The notes beneath the pieces are model-generated. The model did no database searches. It was not told the origin of the DNA and saw only the letters and a program-made list of their open reading frames with translations. A stretch of DNA of 50,160 nt from positions 1 to 50,160 of the forward strand of contig CAMIKG010000035.1 in assembly GCA_946221915.1 (NCBI GenBank). Direction: 5' to 3'. Both the position numbers and the translations under genes were made by a program. Below are positions 31,015 to 40,303 of the stretch, in pieces (positions within the stretch are counted from its first letter, which is position 1; each line of letters begins with the position of its first letter). This DNA comes from an uncultured Erwinia sp. (GTDB taxonomy: Bacteria; Pseudomonadota; Gammaproteobacteria; Enterobacterales; Enterobacteriaceae).

Positions 31015-33060
31015 ATGAACAAACTCTTTAGCACCACTCTTCTCGCGGGCCTGCTTCTGGCAGGCCCCGCATTCGCTGTAGAAAATATTACCCGCGCCGA
31101 CCAGATCCCCCAGCTGCATCAGGAGCCGCAACACGCCACTGTCAGCGAGCGCGTGACGTCGCGTTTTACCCGTTCTCACTATCGCCAGTTCAGCCTGGAT
31201 CAGGAATTTTCAGCGAAAATTTTTGACCGCTACCTGAATCTGCTGGACTACAGCCACAATGTGCTGCTGGCGTCTGATGTCGCGCAATATGCCGACAAGA
31301 AGACCACGCTGGGCGAAGAGTTCAAATCCGGCCAGCTGCCGGTATTTTACGATTTATATAACCTGGCGCAGAAACGCCGCTTCGAACGTTACCAGTATGC
31401 GCTGTCAGTGCTGGACAAGCCGATGAACTTTACCGGCAACGACACCATCGATCTCGACCGTGCGAAAGCGCCATGGCCGAAAACGGTGGCGGAGCTGAAT
31501 GCATTATGGGACGCCAAGGTTAAATATGACCAGCTGAGCCTCAAACTCACTGGCAAAGACGATAAAGAGATCCGCGAGGTTCTCAGCAAACGTTATCAGT
31601 TCGCGATCCGCCGTCTGGCACAGAGCAACAGCGAGGACGTGTTCCAGCTGGCGATGACGGCGTTTGCCCATGAGATCGATCCGCACACCAACTATCTGTC
31701 ACCACGCAACACCGAGCAGTTTAATACCGAAATGAGTCTGTCGCTGGAAGGTATCGGCGCCGTGCTGCAGATGGATGACGATTACACCGTGATTAACTCT
31801 ATGGTAGCGGGCGGCCCGGCGGCGAAAAGTAAAGCGCTGACCGTGGGTGACCGTATTGTCGGTGTTGGCCAGCCGAATAAACCGATGGTTGACGTGATTG
31901 GCTGGCGTCTGGATGACGTGGTCGCCCAGATCAAAGGACCGAAAGGCAGTAAAGTTCGCCTCGAAATCCTGCCGGCAGGTAAGGGCACCAAAACCCGTAC
32001 GGTGACACTGACGCGTGAGAAAATTCGCCTTGAAGACCGCGCGGTGAAAATGTCAGTGAAAGAGGTCGGCAAAGACAAAGTCGGCGTGCTGGATATTCCT
32101 GGCTTCTATGTCGGGCTGACGGACGACGTCAAAGCCCAGCTGCAAAAACTGCAGAAACAGAATGTCACCAGTGTTGTCATTGACCTGCGCACCAACGGTG
32201 GTGGCGCATTAACGGAAGCGGTTTCGCTTTCCGGCCTGTTTATTCCAGGCGGCCCGGTGGTTCAGGTGCGTGACAACAACGGTAAAGTGCGCGAAGACAG
32301 TGATAACGACGGCATTGTTTACTACAAAGGCCCGTTAGTAGTGCTGGTGGATCGCTTTAGCGCCTCGGCCTCGGAAATTTTTGCTGCAGCGATGCAGGAT
32401 TATGGCCGCGCGCTGATTGTTGGTGAGCCAACCTTCGGCAAAGGTACGGTTCAGCAGTACCGTTCACTCAACCGTATCTACGATCAGATGCTGCGTCCGG
32501 AATGGCCTGCGCTGGGCTCAGTCCAGTACACCATTCAGAAATTCTACCGTATCAACGGTGGCAGTACCCAGCGTAAAGGCGTAACGCCTGACCTGCTGAT
32601 GCCAACCGGTGTTGAAGCGGTGGAAACCGGTGAGAAGTTTGAAGATAACGCACTGCCGTGGGACAGCATCAATGCGGCAACCTATGTCAAAACTGGCGAT
32701 GTGAAAACGCTGGAGCCGCAACTGATGAAAGCTCATCAGGCGCGTATCGATAAGGACATGGAATTCCAGTACATCATCAAGGATATCGCCCGTTTTAATG
32801 CGCTGAAAGATAAGCGTAATTCAGTGTCGCTCAACCTGGCGCAGCGCGAGAAAGAGAGCCATGAGGATGATGCTTTACGCCTGGAGCGCATCAATGCACG
32901 CCTGAAGGCGGAAGGTAAAAAACCGCTGGCGAAGCTCGACGATCTGCCGAAAGATTACAAAGAGCCAGACCCGTATCTGGATGAAACGGTGAAGATTGCC
33001 AATGACCTGGCGCAGCTGGAAAGTAAACAGCCTGCCAGTCAAAACACGGCAAGTAAATAG
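31015..33060 (+). CDS. prc: Tail-specific periplasmic protease Prc (Tsp)
   Basis: A 681-residue S41 protease (E. coli 682) with signal peptide MNKLFSTTLLAGLLLAGPAFA. A PDZ domain (about 240-325, with SLEGIGAVLQ and AGGPAAKS) recognises C-terminal tags. The catalytic dyad is Ser451 in FSASASE and Lys476 in TFGKGTVQ, both present. Prc, with NlpI, degrades MepS and matures PBP3. It lies behind proQ. A strong terminator follows the stop codon. Confidence 0.97.
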   Translation: MNKLFSTTLLAGLLLAGPAFAVENITRADQIPQLHQEPQHATVSERVTSRFTRSHYRQFSLDQEFSAKIFDRYLNLLDYSHNVLLASDVAQYADKKTTLGEEFKSGQLPVFYDLYNLAQKRRFERYQYALSVLDKPMNFTGNDTIDLDRAKAPWPKTVAELNALWDAKVKYDQLSLKLTGKDDKEIREVLSKRYQFAIRRLAQSNSEDVFQLAMTAFAHEIDPHTNYLSPRNTEQFNTEMSLSLEGIGAVLQMDDDYTVINSMVAGGPAAKSKALTVGDRIVGVGQPNKPMVDVIGWRLDDVVAQIKGPKGSKVRLEILPAGKGTKTRTVTLTREKIRLEDRAVKMSVKEVGKDKVGVLDIPGFYVGLTDDVKAQLQKLQKQNVTSVVIDLRTNGGGALTEAVSLSGLFIPGGPVVQVRDNNGKVREDSDNDGIVYYKGPLVVLVDRFSASASEIFAAAMQDYGRALIVGEPTFGKGTVQQYRSLNRIYDQMLRPEWPALGSVQYTIQKFYRINGGSTQRKGVTPDLLMPTGVEAVETGEKFEDNALPWDSINAATYVKTGDVKTLEPQLMKAHQARIDKDMEFQYIIKDIARFNALKDKRNSVSLNLAQREKESHEDDALRLERINARLKAEGKKPLAKLDDLPKDYKEPDPYLDETVKIANDLAQLESKQPASQNTASK

Positions 33061-33067
33061 CCATTAA

Positions 33068-33094
33068 GGCACTGCGCAGGCAGTGCCTTTTTTT
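33068..33094 (+). terminator. Intrinsic terminator after prc
   Basis: GGCACTGC-GCAG-GCAGTGCC followed by seven T. Confidence 0.93.
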
Positions 33095-33137
33095 CTTCTG
33101 TGCAACAATTCTGCAAACGCACCACTGAAAATGCGAC

Positions 33138-33152
33138 AAAATGTAAAGTTAT
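33138..33152 (+). promoter_or_regulatory. CpxR-like half-site pair upstream of htpX
   Basis: GTAAA-N5-GTCTT resembles the CpxR pattern GTAAA-N5-GTAAA; only the first half matches well. E. coli htpX is a Cpx target, which is why it is listed. Weak evidence. Confidence 0.3.
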
Positions 33153-33260
33153 GTCTTTTTAGACACTTAAACGTTAAGTCTGCTTGAAAAGCTCACGCGT
33201 ACCCATACGATATATATCCGTAGTTCGGCTATGTATGTTAACTGAGGAAGATTAAATTTT

Positions 33261-34142
33261 ATGATGCGTATTGCTCTTTTCCTGCTAACCAACCTTGGCG
33301 TGATGTTGGTTTTCGGGCTGATTCTCAGCCTGACAGGGATCCAGTCAAGCAGCGTTCAGGGTCTGCTGATTATGGCAGGTCTGTTTGGCTTCGGCGGTGC
33401 GTTTGTTTCACTGCTGATGTCGAAATGGATGGCGCTGCGTTCGGTCGGTGGTGAAGTGATTGAACAGCCGCGTAACGAAACAGAACGCTGGCTAATCGAC
33501 ACCGTGCGCCAGCAGGCGCAGCAGGCTGGCATCGCGATGCCGCAGGTGGCGATCTATCACGCGCCGGACATTAACGCCTTTGCTACCGGCGCCCGTCGCG
33601 ACGCGTCTCTGGTGGCGGTCTCTACCGGCTTGCTGCAGAACATGAGCCGCGATGAGGCGGAAGCTGTGCTGGCCCACGAAGTCAGCCATATCGCTAACGG
33701 TGATATGGTCACCATGACGCTGATTCAGGGCGTGGTGAACACCTTCGTGATCTTTATCTCACGTATCATCGCGCAGGTGGCGTCGGGTTTCCTGTCCGGT
33801 AACCGCGACGAAGAAGGCGAAAGCAACGGTAACCCGCTGGTATACTTCGCGGTCTCGATGGTGCTGGAACTGGTATTCGGTATTCTGGCCAGCATTATCA
33901 CCATGTGGTTCTCGCGTCACCGTGAATTCCACGCCGATGCCGGCGCGGCACGCCTGGTGGGTCGCGAGAAGATGATTGCGGCGCTGCAGCGTCTGAAAAC
34001 CAGCTATGAGCCGCAGGAAGCCAGCAGCATGATGGCGTTCTGCATCAACGGTAAAAACAAAACCTTCAGCGAACTGTTTATGTCACACCCACCGCTGGAC
34101 AAGCGTATTGACGCGCTGCGTGGCGGTGATTACCTGAAATAA
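33261..34142 (+). CDS. htpX: Membrane metalloprotease HtpX
   Basis: A 293-residue M48 zinc protease, the exact E. coli length. Two N-terminal transmembrane helices lie within residues 1-60; the zinc site is HEVSHIANGD (residues 140-149) with the third ligand in FSRHREFHADAGAA. Two more hydrophobic segments surround about residues 160-210. HtpX degrades damaged inner-membrane proteins together with FtsH. Two ATG codons occur in a row; GAGGAAG lies 11 bases upstream. Confidence 0.97.
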   Translation: MMRIALFLLTNLGVMLVFGLILSLTGIQSSSVQGLLIMAGLFGFGGAFVSLLMSKWMALRSVGGEVIEQPRNETERWLIDTVRQQAQQAGIAMPQVAIYHAPDINAFATGARRDASLVAVSTGLLQNMSRDEAEAVLAHEVSHIANGDMVTMTLIQGVVNTFVIFISRIIAQVASGFLSGNRDEEGESNGNPLVYFAVSMVLELVFGILASIITMWFSRHREFHADAGAARLVGREKMIAALQRLKTSYEPQEASSMMAFCINGKNKTFSELFMSHPPLDKRIDALRGGDYLK

Positions 34143-34176
34143 GCGTTATCCCGGTGAACAGCCAGTGATAAACAGA

Positions 34177-34200
34177 AAGGCGGCAGCAATGCCGCCTTTT
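34177..34200. terminator. Bidirectional terminator between htpX and yebQ
   Basis: AAGGCGGCA-GCAA-TGCCGCCTT with T runs on both strands, between two convergent genes. Confidence 0.9.
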
Positions 34201-35574
34201 TTATGCCGCTTTTTGCTGCGTCATACGCAGCGTGCTGACAATCGCGGCTGCGCTGGCGAAACATCCTGCCAGAATCAGTGAAGCATGTGTCCCGTGCACG
34301 TTAAACAAGTTAAACATCAGGGCAACCAGCGCTGCGCCGCTCGACTGGCCCAGCAGGCGTGCCGTGCCCAGCATACCGCTGGCGCCACCGCTGCGCTGAC
34401 GCGGGGCGGAAGAGATAATGGTATGGTTATTCGGCGACTGGAACAGACCAAATCCGGCGCCGCACAGCATCATGCGCCAGATAATATCTGCGTCAGCGGG
34501 GGCCTCAGGCAGCCATGCCAGCGCAAACAGACCGGCGGCGAACATCGCCAGGCCAATTCCGCCGAGTAATCCGGCGTGATAGCGCTCAATCAGCCGGCCG
34601 GCAATCGGCGCCATCACCATCGTGGCTAACGGCCACGGCGTCAGCAGTAGTCCCGTTGCCACTTCATCACGGCCCATCACGGTTTGCAGGAAGAAGGGCA
34701 GGGAGACCATCGCCAGCATTTGCGCGCAGAACGAGCACACCGAGGTGCCAATCGACAGCGCAAAAATTGGAATGCGCAGCAGATCAACCGGCAGCAATGG
34801 AATGGTCATTGTCAGCTGGCGGCGGATAAACAGATAACCGATCACCACTAACGCCAGCACCTGTGGCACGATAATCTGCCAGCTGTGGCCCTGTGCGGCG
34901 CTGCTCAGCGCGGAAATCAGCAAGCCAAAGGTGAGCGCATTCATCATCGCGCTGATGATATCAAAACGCTGTCCCCGCGTTTTTTGCTGGTTCGGCGGTA
35001 AAAAGCGTATCGCGAGATACAGCGCCGCCACGCCAACCGGCACATTAATCAAAAACAGCCACTGCCATGACGCCACCGAGAGTATCGCCGCGGCAACGGT
35101 CGGGCCTGCCGCCGAGGAGACAGCGACAATCAGCGAGTTAATCGCCATGCCACGACCAAGATAGCGCTGGGGATAGATGATACGGATTAGCGCGGTATTG
35201 ACGCTCATTAGCGCTGCGCCGCCGAAACCCTGCAGCACGCGTGCGAAGGTGAGCATCTCCAGCGAACCCGCGAAGGCGCACAGCAGCGAGGTACAGCCAA
35301 ACACTACCAGCCCGGCTTTATAGATCCGGCGATAACCCAGCATATCGCCCAGGAAAGAGAGCGACAATAGTGACGCGATAATCGCCAGCTGGTAAGCGTT
35401 AATCACCCAGATTGATTCAGCGGGGCTGGCCTGCAGGTCGCTCGCAATGGTCGGCAGGGCAACATTGGCGATGGCGCCATCCAGTACTGCAACGGTAATG
35501 CCCAGCGCAATGGCGACAATCGCACCGTAGCGCTGTGGAACAGGTAATCCATCCAGTTGAGAGGTTTGCGTCAT
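34201..35574 (-). CDS. yebQ: MFS (DHA2-type) transporter YebQ
   Basis: A 457-residue major facilitator, the same length as E. coli YebQ. About fourteen hydrophobic segments and the DHA2 motifs are visible: AVLDGAIANVALPTIASDL in helix 1 (motif D), LGDMLGYRRIY in loop 2-3 (motif A) and SSAAGPTVAAAIL in helix 5 (motif C). Substrate is unknown. It is divergent from kdgR, whose product may control it. Confidence 0.92.
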   Translation of the reverse strand: MTQTSQLDGLPVPQRYGAIVAIALGITVAVLDGAIANVALPTIASDLQASPAESIWVINAYQLAIIASLLSLSFLGDMLGYRRIYKAGLVVFGCTSLLCAFAGSLEMLTFARVLQGFGGAALMSVNTALIRIIYPQRYLGRGMAINSLIVAVSSAAGPTVAAAILSVASWQWLFLINVPVGVAALYLAIRFLPPNQQKTRGQRFDIISAMMNALTFGLLISALSSAAQGHSWQIIVPQVLALVVIGYLFIRRQLTMTIPLLPVDLLRIPIFALSIGTSVCSFCAQMLAMVSLPFFLQTVMGRDEVATGLLLTPWPLATMVMAPIAGRLIERYHAGLLGGIGLAMFAAGLFALAWLPEAPADADIIWRMMLCGAGFGLFQSPNNHTIISSAPRQRSGGASGMLGTARLLGQSSGAALVALMFNLFNVHGTHASLILAGCFASAAAIVSTLRMTQQKAA

Positions 35575-35766
35575 AGAGATATGTAGTAAGAAGAGTGAAT
35601 ATCATCATGCTAATGATTTTGATGCGCTAATGCACCGAATTTCATCACGCAGTGCTGGTGAAATTTTCGCCTTTACTCCGTGATTTCATTGCGGTAAACA
35701 ATATTGTCCACGTATACTGGTATGGTGTTCCATTTTTAGTAAAACAATTTCAGAAAGGTTTGATTT

Positions 35767-36558
35767 ATGGCAAATGCGGATCTTGATAAGCAGCCCGATT
35801 CCGTCTCTTCGGTAATGAAGGTGTTTGGTATTTTGCAGGCGCTCGGTGAAGATCGCGAACACGGTATCACCGAGTTATCACAGCGCGTGATGATGTCGAA
35901 AAGCACTGTATACCGTTTTCTGCAGACCATGAAATCGCTGGGCTATGTTTCGCAGGAAGGCGAATCAGAAAAGTATGCGCTGACGCTGAAATTGTTTGAG
36001 CTTGGCGCCAAGGCGTTGCAGAACGTGGATCTGATCCGCAGCGCGGATGTGCAGATGCGTGAACTGTCGCGTCTTACCAAAGAAACCATTCACCTCGGTG
36101 CGCTGGAAGAAGACAGTATCGTTTACATCCACAAAATCGATTCGATGTACAACCTGCGCATGTACTCACGCATCGGCCGCCGCAACCCACTGCACAGCAC
36201 CGCGATCGGTAAAGTGCTGCTGGCCTGGCGTGACAAGGCGGAAGTGAATGAAATTCTGCAAAATGTGGAGTTCCGTCGCAGCACTGCGCGTACCGTGGGC
36301 AGCAAAGAAGAACTTCTGCCCGTGCTGGAACAGGTGCGTGTACAGGGTTACGGCGAAGATAATGAAGAGCAGGAAGAGGGGCTGCGCTGTATTGGCGTGC
36401 CGGTGTTTGACCGCTTTGGCGTGGTGATTGCCGGGCTGAGTATGTCTTTCCCGACGATTCGCTTCTCGGAAGAGAACAAGAAAGATTACGTAGACATGCT
36501 GCACCGTGCGGCGCGTGAACTCTCTTCGCAAATGGGCTACTACGACTATCCGTTCTGA
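35767..36558 (+). CDS. kdgR: IclR-family repressor KdgR
   Basis: A 263-residue regulator, the E. coli length. The N-terminal winged helix-turn-helix (about 16-80) contains GITELSQRVMMSKSTVYRFLQTM. The C-terminal effector domain includes SIVYIHKIDSMYNLRMYS and GVPVFDRFGVVIAGLS, where 2-keto-3-deoxygluconate binds. KdgR represses pectin and ketodeoxyuronate catabolism. AAGG lies nine bases before the ATG. Confidence 0.97.
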   Translation: MANADLDKQPDSVSSVMKVFGILQALGEDREHGITELSQRVMMSKSTVYRFLQTMKSLGYVSQEGESEKYALTLKLFELGAKALQNVDLIRSADVQMRELSRLTKETIHLGALEEDSIVYIHKIDSMYNLRMYSRIGRRNPLHSTAIGKVLLAWRDKAEVNEILQNVEFRRSTARTVGSKEELLPVLEQVRVQGYGEDNEEQEEGLRCIGVPVFDRFGVVIAGLSMSFPTIRFSEENKKDYVDMLHRAARELSSQMGYYDYPF

Positions 36559-36560
36559 TA

Positions 36561-36590
36561 AGATGGCGGGCAGCTGACTGCCCGCCATCT
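36561..36590. terminator. Hairpin between convergent kdgR and yobH
   Basis: A perfect 13-bp stem AGATGGCGGGCAG/CTGCCCGCCATCT with a CTGA loop, three bases after the kdgR stop codon. No strong T run follows. Confidence 0.75.
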
Positions 36591-36601
36591 GTTAATGCTA
36601 A

Positions 36602-36838
36602 TCAGTTGTCGATAACCTCACCGGTTTTTTTCAGTATCGGGCAATCTGTTACGCCAATAATCCCACTGTCAGTGTGCAGATATTGCGCAGATACCACGCC
36701 GCGCGCGGTCAGATACTGGCACTGAAGTCCCAGTCCGGCTGCATTTTTATTGCTGCCGGTCAGTACGCCATAGCCAGTCAACAGCAGCGCCAGCCAGATA
36801 ACCGCCAGCACGATAACCAAACGAATCACTGTTTTCAT
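36602..36838 (-). CDS. yobH: Small membrane protein YobH
   Basis: A 78-residue protein (E. coli YobH 79). One N-terminal transmembrane helix (VIRLVIVLAVIWLALLLTG), then GLGLQCQYLTARG and GVTDCPILKK with two conserved cysteines in the periplasm. Function is unknown. AAGGAGACAACA precedes the ATG. In E. coli mgrB lies between yobH and yebO; nothing like it is seen here. Confidence 0.93.
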   Translation of the reverse strand: MKTVIRLVIVLAVIWLALLLTGYGVLTGSNKNAAGLGLQCQYLTARGVVSAQYLHTDSGIIGVTDCPILKKTGEVIDN

Positions 36839-37035
36839 TGTTGTCTCCTTGTCTTGATTGCGGGCAGCATGACGTTAACTCACACTGGCGTCGATCAGAG
36901 GATGCTGAAAGCACGCGGTGTTACAAATCTATTTGTGTGATCTGTCTGTCATTTCCCGCCAGGGCGGGTAAAATTAGCCGCTTGCGTCGCCCGCGATGTG
37001 GCGGCCACTAAAAGTAGCATATGACTGAGGCATAT

Positions 37036-37308
37036 ATGAACGAGATGGCAAATGGCGCGATGGGTTTCGCGTCAATGGGATTTATCGCGGCGCTGGTGAT
37101 CGTTGGTCTGATCGCCTGGTTTTTTGTTAATCGCGCCAGCGTGCGCGCCAGTGAGCAAATTCAACTGCTGCAGGCGCTACTGGAAGAGCAGAAAAAACAG
37201 AATGTCGCGCTGCGTCGTCTTGCGGATCAGGTCTGCGGTAAAGAAAAAAGTCGCGGGCAGGCTGAGGATGGCAACAAAGATTTCACTCGGCTGATCCCGG
37301 AACGTTAA
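37036..37308 (+). CDS. yebO: Small membrane protein YebO
   Basis: A 90-residue protein with one helix (FIAALVIVGLIAWFFVN) followed by a coiled-coil-like stretch SEQIQLLQALLEEQKKQNVALRRL, matching E. coli YebO. The start at 37036 has GAGG five bases upstream; the ATG at 37021 lacks a ribosome site. Function is unknown. The next gene begins 30 bases on. Confidence 0.9.
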   Translation: MNEMANGAMGFASMGFIAALVIVGLIAWFFVNRASVRASEQIQLLQALLEEQKKQNVALRRLADQVCGKEKSRGQAEDGNKDFTRLIPER

Positions 37309-37337
37309 TCATCGGCTACCCCTGCAGGAGAGTCAAA

Positions 37338-38342
37338 ATGGCCTGGAAAAATCCCTGGTACGACCCCGCTAAGGCTCACCATACGCCGCACGGGTTCCGG
37401 AATCTGGAAACTGACTTACGCCAGGAGGGCGACCTGCGCCGCTGGCAAAAAGAGCGCAAGGCGCAGGGGCTGCCATTTCCTCCTGCTGGCGGTTACAGCC
37501 AGTTTATTGCCGACTGGTGGCAGCCCGCCGATTTAAGTGGCAGCGACGACGCCATCTGGTGGCTGGGGCATGCCTGCCTGATGTTACGCATCAGCCAGCG
37601 CTACACGCTGATCGATCCGGCTCTGTCGCCGCGTGCGTCGCCGCTGCGTTTTTACGGTCCGCAGCGTAAAACACCTGCGTCATTACATATAGATGATCTC
37701 CCTGCGCTGGATGCGGTACTGATTTCTCACAATCACTACGATCATCTTGATTTACCCACCATCCGCCGTATCCTGCGGCGTTTCCCGGATGTGCAGTTTA
37801 TTGTACCCCTGGGCCTTAAACCCTGGTTTACCCGGCTGGGCGCGCGGCATGTCGTGCAGCTCGACTGGTGGCAGAAGACGCAGCAGCATGAAATGACGGT
37901 ACACGCCGTGCCGGCGCGCCACTGGAGTATGCGTACGCTGAAGGACCGCAACCGCTCACTTTGGTGTGGCTGGGTGATTCATACGGACAATCTGAATTTT
38001 TGGTTTACCGGCGACAGCGGTTATTCAGAAAACTTGCTGGAGATTCCACGCCGTCTTGGTCCTTTTAATCTGGCAGCATTACCGGTAGGGGCCTACGCAC
38101 CAAAATGGTTCATGCAGGGCCAGCACATGGATCCGTCACAGGCGGTGTCGCTGCACCAGACGCTGGGTTGTCCATTATCGATACCCATTCACTGGGGCGT
38201 GTTCGAACTGGCAGACGAATCGCTGGATGCGCCCCCGCGAGAGCTGGCGCAGGCAATGCAGATTGCGGGACTTCAGGCGCAGCGCTTTAAGGCGTGGAAA
38301 ATGGGTGCAAGATATCCGCTAAATATTATTGACCAGGATTAA
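37338..38342 (+). CDS. MBL-fold metallo-hydrolase (NAPE-PLD/UlaG-like)
   Basis: A 334-residue metallo-beta-lactamase-fold hydrolase. The metal motif is SHNHYDHLDL; GDSGY and IPIHWG supply the later ligands. The N-terminal segment (WYDPAKAHHTPHGFRN) and WWLGHACLMLR fit the NAPE-phospholipase D-like branch. Members hydrolyse phosphodiester or lactone bonds; the substrate here cannot be named. CAGGAGAGTC precedes the ATG, and the gene sits 30 bases after yebO. E. coli has no gene in this position. Confidence 0.85.
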   Translation: MAWKNPWYDPAKAHHTPHGFRNLETDLRQEGDLRRWQKERKAQGLPFPPAGGYSQFIADWWQPADLSGSDDAIWWLGHACLMLRISQRYTLIDPALSPRASPLRFYGPQRKTPASLHIDDLPALDAVLISHNHYDHLDLPTIRRILRRFPDVQFIVPLGLKPWFTRLGARHVVQLDWWQKTQQHEMTVHAVPARHWSMRTLKDRNRSLWCGWVIHTDNLNFWFTGDSGYSENLLEIPRRLGPFNLAALPVGAYAPKWFMQGQHMDPSQAVSLHQTLGCPLSIPIHWGVFELADESLDAPPRELAQAMQIAGLQAQRFKAWKMGARYPLNIIDQD

Positions 38343-38884
38343 TCCTAAAGACTCAGTTTAAAACGAAGCGAGGGACGCGCGTTTTATTTTTTCTAAAATT
38401 GGTTCAAATGGATCGAATAAATTCGCCGTGAGACGCTTGTGCATTTAATTGGGGCAATGCGTAAATTAGTCTCCTGATTTTGGTGCAATTTAATGAATAA
38501 TGTGTACCGAAGAACATTTATTGTACAAGTTATCATCAGGACCATTTAACAATAAGGCTTGCTGTTTTAATCAAAAAAAAGCGCACAGCGCATTGCAATA
38601 TTTATGCAATAATTATGCTGATAAGTTATGGCTTGCGTGCAGATGTATTAGACGCCGCCGACGCTTTAGGATAAAGTAATCCTGATGTTAAAGAGAGACT
38701 GAATGAGTCGGAAGAGCCGCACACAGTATGCATGCGCTGTAGTTAGTGTGCATATTTTTGCAAACTGTGCCATTAGTCGTTCCAATAATGTGCGACGTGT
38801 CTATGACTGTTTAAAAATGGCTTGCCATTAATTAACGGATATGTGATAACCCATATCTGGGATAAACGAGGTACAGTTCTGTTT
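38343..38884 (+). other. Long AT-rich leader/intergenic region of yobF-cspC
   Basis: About 540 bases without a recognised gene. It should hold the yobF-cspC promoter and a long 5' leader. Seen: AT-rich stretches, an A9 run near 38575 and a 42-codon frame (38703-38831, SRKSRTQYACAVVSVHIF) with only a weak ribosome site. The frame is unrecognised. Confidence 0.4.
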
Positions 38885-38959
38885 ATGTGTGGCATCTTCA
38901 GTAAAGAAGTTTTGAGTAAAGACGTTGACGTTGAATACCGCTTCCTTGCCGAACCTTAA
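38885..38959 (+). CDS. yobF: YobF (DUF2627), shortened by a stop codon
   Basis: The frame begins MCGIFSKEVLSKDVDVEYRF and ends after 24 codons. E. coli YobF (47 residues) begins almost identically and continues AEPYIGASCSNVSVLS. Here AEP is followed by TAA and then, in the same frame, ISASFSNVSGFS, so the codon for Tyr25 has become a stop and the old tail is still legible to 39016. GAGG lies 13 bases before the ATG, a long spacing. YobF is a small stress-induced protein made from the cspC transcript. Confidence 0.8.
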   Translation: MCGIFSKEVLSKDVDVEYRFLAEP

Positions 38960-39040
38960 ATTAGTGCCTCATTCAGTAATGTCTCTGGTTTCTCTGTAAG
39001 TAAGCCTCCGGGCGAATAAAACACTCTAAGGAATTTGCAA

Positions 39041-39250
39041 ATGGCAAAGATTAAAGGTCAGGTTAAGTGGTTCAACGAGTCCAAAGGTTTTGGTTTCATT
39101 ACTCCAGCTGATGGCAGCAAAGATGTGTTCGTACACTTCTCTGCAATCCAGGGTAATGGCTTCAAAACTCTGGCCGAAGGCCAGAACGTTGAGTTCGAAA
39201 TTCAGGACGGCCAGAAAGGCCCAGCAGCAGTTAACGTAACTGCAATCTGA
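39041..39250 (+). CDS. cspC: Cold-shock-family RNA-binding protein CspC
   Basis: A 69-residue protein that appears identical to E. coli CspC. RNP1 (KGFGFITP) and RNP2 (VFVHFSAI) are intact. CspC is a constitutive cold-shock-domain protein that melts RNA structure and stabilises mRNAs such as rpoS. AAGGAATTTGCAA precedes the ATG. It lies 81 bases after the yobF stop, on one transcript in E. coli. Confidence 0.98.
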
Positions 39251-39310
39251 TTTTGATCCCAGCCCCAGCGTTGTGTTTAACGCACAGCGCCGCTGAATCT
39301 TAATAGTGAA

Positions 39311-39341
39311 AGCCCCGCACTTCGTGCGGGGCTTTTTCTTT
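39311..39341 (+). terminator. Intrinsic terminator after cspC
   Basis: AGCCCCGCAC-TTC-GTGCGGGGCT followed by TTTTCTTTT, a perfect 10-bp stem. Confidence 0.93.
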
Positions 39342-39426
39342 TGCTGGCAAAAAGTTGGCGCCGCACTGCCGCATGGCACGGGAAAAGGTGTACACTGCCG
39401 CCCTGTTTTTTTGCCGGAGAGCCAGC

Positions 39427-40242
39427 ATGTCGTATCTTTGTCCCCTTTGTCAGCAACCCCTGGTGTTAAACGCACGCAGCTGGCGCTGCGATCGCCAGCA
39501 TCAGTTCGATTGTGCAAAAGAGGGCTACGTCAACCTGCTGCCGGTACAACATAAAGGTTCGAAGCAACCGGGCGACAGCGTGGAAATGATGCAGGCGCGC
39601 CGCGAGTTCCTTGACGCCGGACACTACCAGCCGCTGCAGCAGCATGTGGCGCAGCAACTGGCGGACGTTTTGCCCGCGCAGCCACTGAGTCTGCTCGATA
39701 TCGGCTGTGGTGAAGGCTATTACACTGCAGCCATTCATCAGCAGCTGTCACAGCGTGCGCCGGTTCAGACTTATGGGCTTGATGTGGCGAAAGTGGCGAT
39801 CCGCTATGCTGCACGTCGCTACCCCGGCATTGATTTCTGTGTGGCGTCCAGCCACCGCCTGCCGTTTGCTGATGCGTCGCTGGATGCTGTGGTCCGTATC
39901 TATGCGCCCTGCAAAGCCAGTGAGCTGGCACGGGTAATCAAAAGCGGCGGCTATTTACTGACGGTGACGCCTGGGCCGCGTCATCTGTGGCAGTTTAAAG
40001 AGCTGATTTACCCGCAGGCGAAACCTCATGAAGAGTCAGAGGAGCAATTGCCGGGCTTCAGCTATGTGGAGCAGACTGCGCTGGACTACGCGATGAGCTT
40101 AAACGGTAAAGAGGCAACGGCGTTGCTGCAGATGACGCCTTTCGCCTGGCGTGCACGACCGGAAGTGTGGCAGCAGCTGGCTAATGAAACCGCCTTCCAC
40201 TGTGAAACCGATTTTCTGCTGACGTTATGGCGGCGTGATTAA
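39427..40242 (+). CDS. rlmA: 23S rRNA m1G745 methyltransferase RlmA
   Basis: A 271-residue enzyme (E. coli 269). The N-terminal zinc site is Cys5, Cys8, Cys21 and His25 (CPLC...C...H). The SAM-binding motif is LLDIGCGEGYYT, and KEGYVNLLPVQHK and RIYAPCKASELARV are family signatures. RlmA methylates G745 of 23S rRNA. The frame is open 24 codons upstream, but the family start is at 39427. It converges on mntP. Confidence 0.96.
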   Translation: MSYLCPLCQQPLVLNARSWRCDRQHQFDCAKEGYVNLLPVQHKGSKQPGDSVEMMQARREFLDAGHYQPLQQHVAQQLADVLPAQPLSLLDIGCGEGYYTAAIHQQLSQRAPVQTYGLDVAKVAIRYAARRYPGIDFCVASSHRLPFADASLDAVVRIYAPCKASELARVIKSGGYLLTVTPGPRHLWQFKELIYPQAKPHEESEEQLPGFSYVEQTALDYAMSLNGKEATALLQMTPFAWRARPEVWQQLANETAFHCETDFLLTLWRRD

Positions 40243-40303
40243 CAGTGGCCTGGCTGCTGCTGTGTGAGGTGGTGTACAGCGCGCAGCAGATGCCGTGCGT
40301 TGT

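Noticed and set aside
35700..35766. KdgR autoregulatory box between yebQ and kdgR
   Set aside because: The palindromic ATGGTGTTCCAT is too far from the KdgR consensus to call.
36839..37035. Possible mgrB
   Set aside because: No frame with a transmembrane helix and the conserved cysteines was found on either strand.
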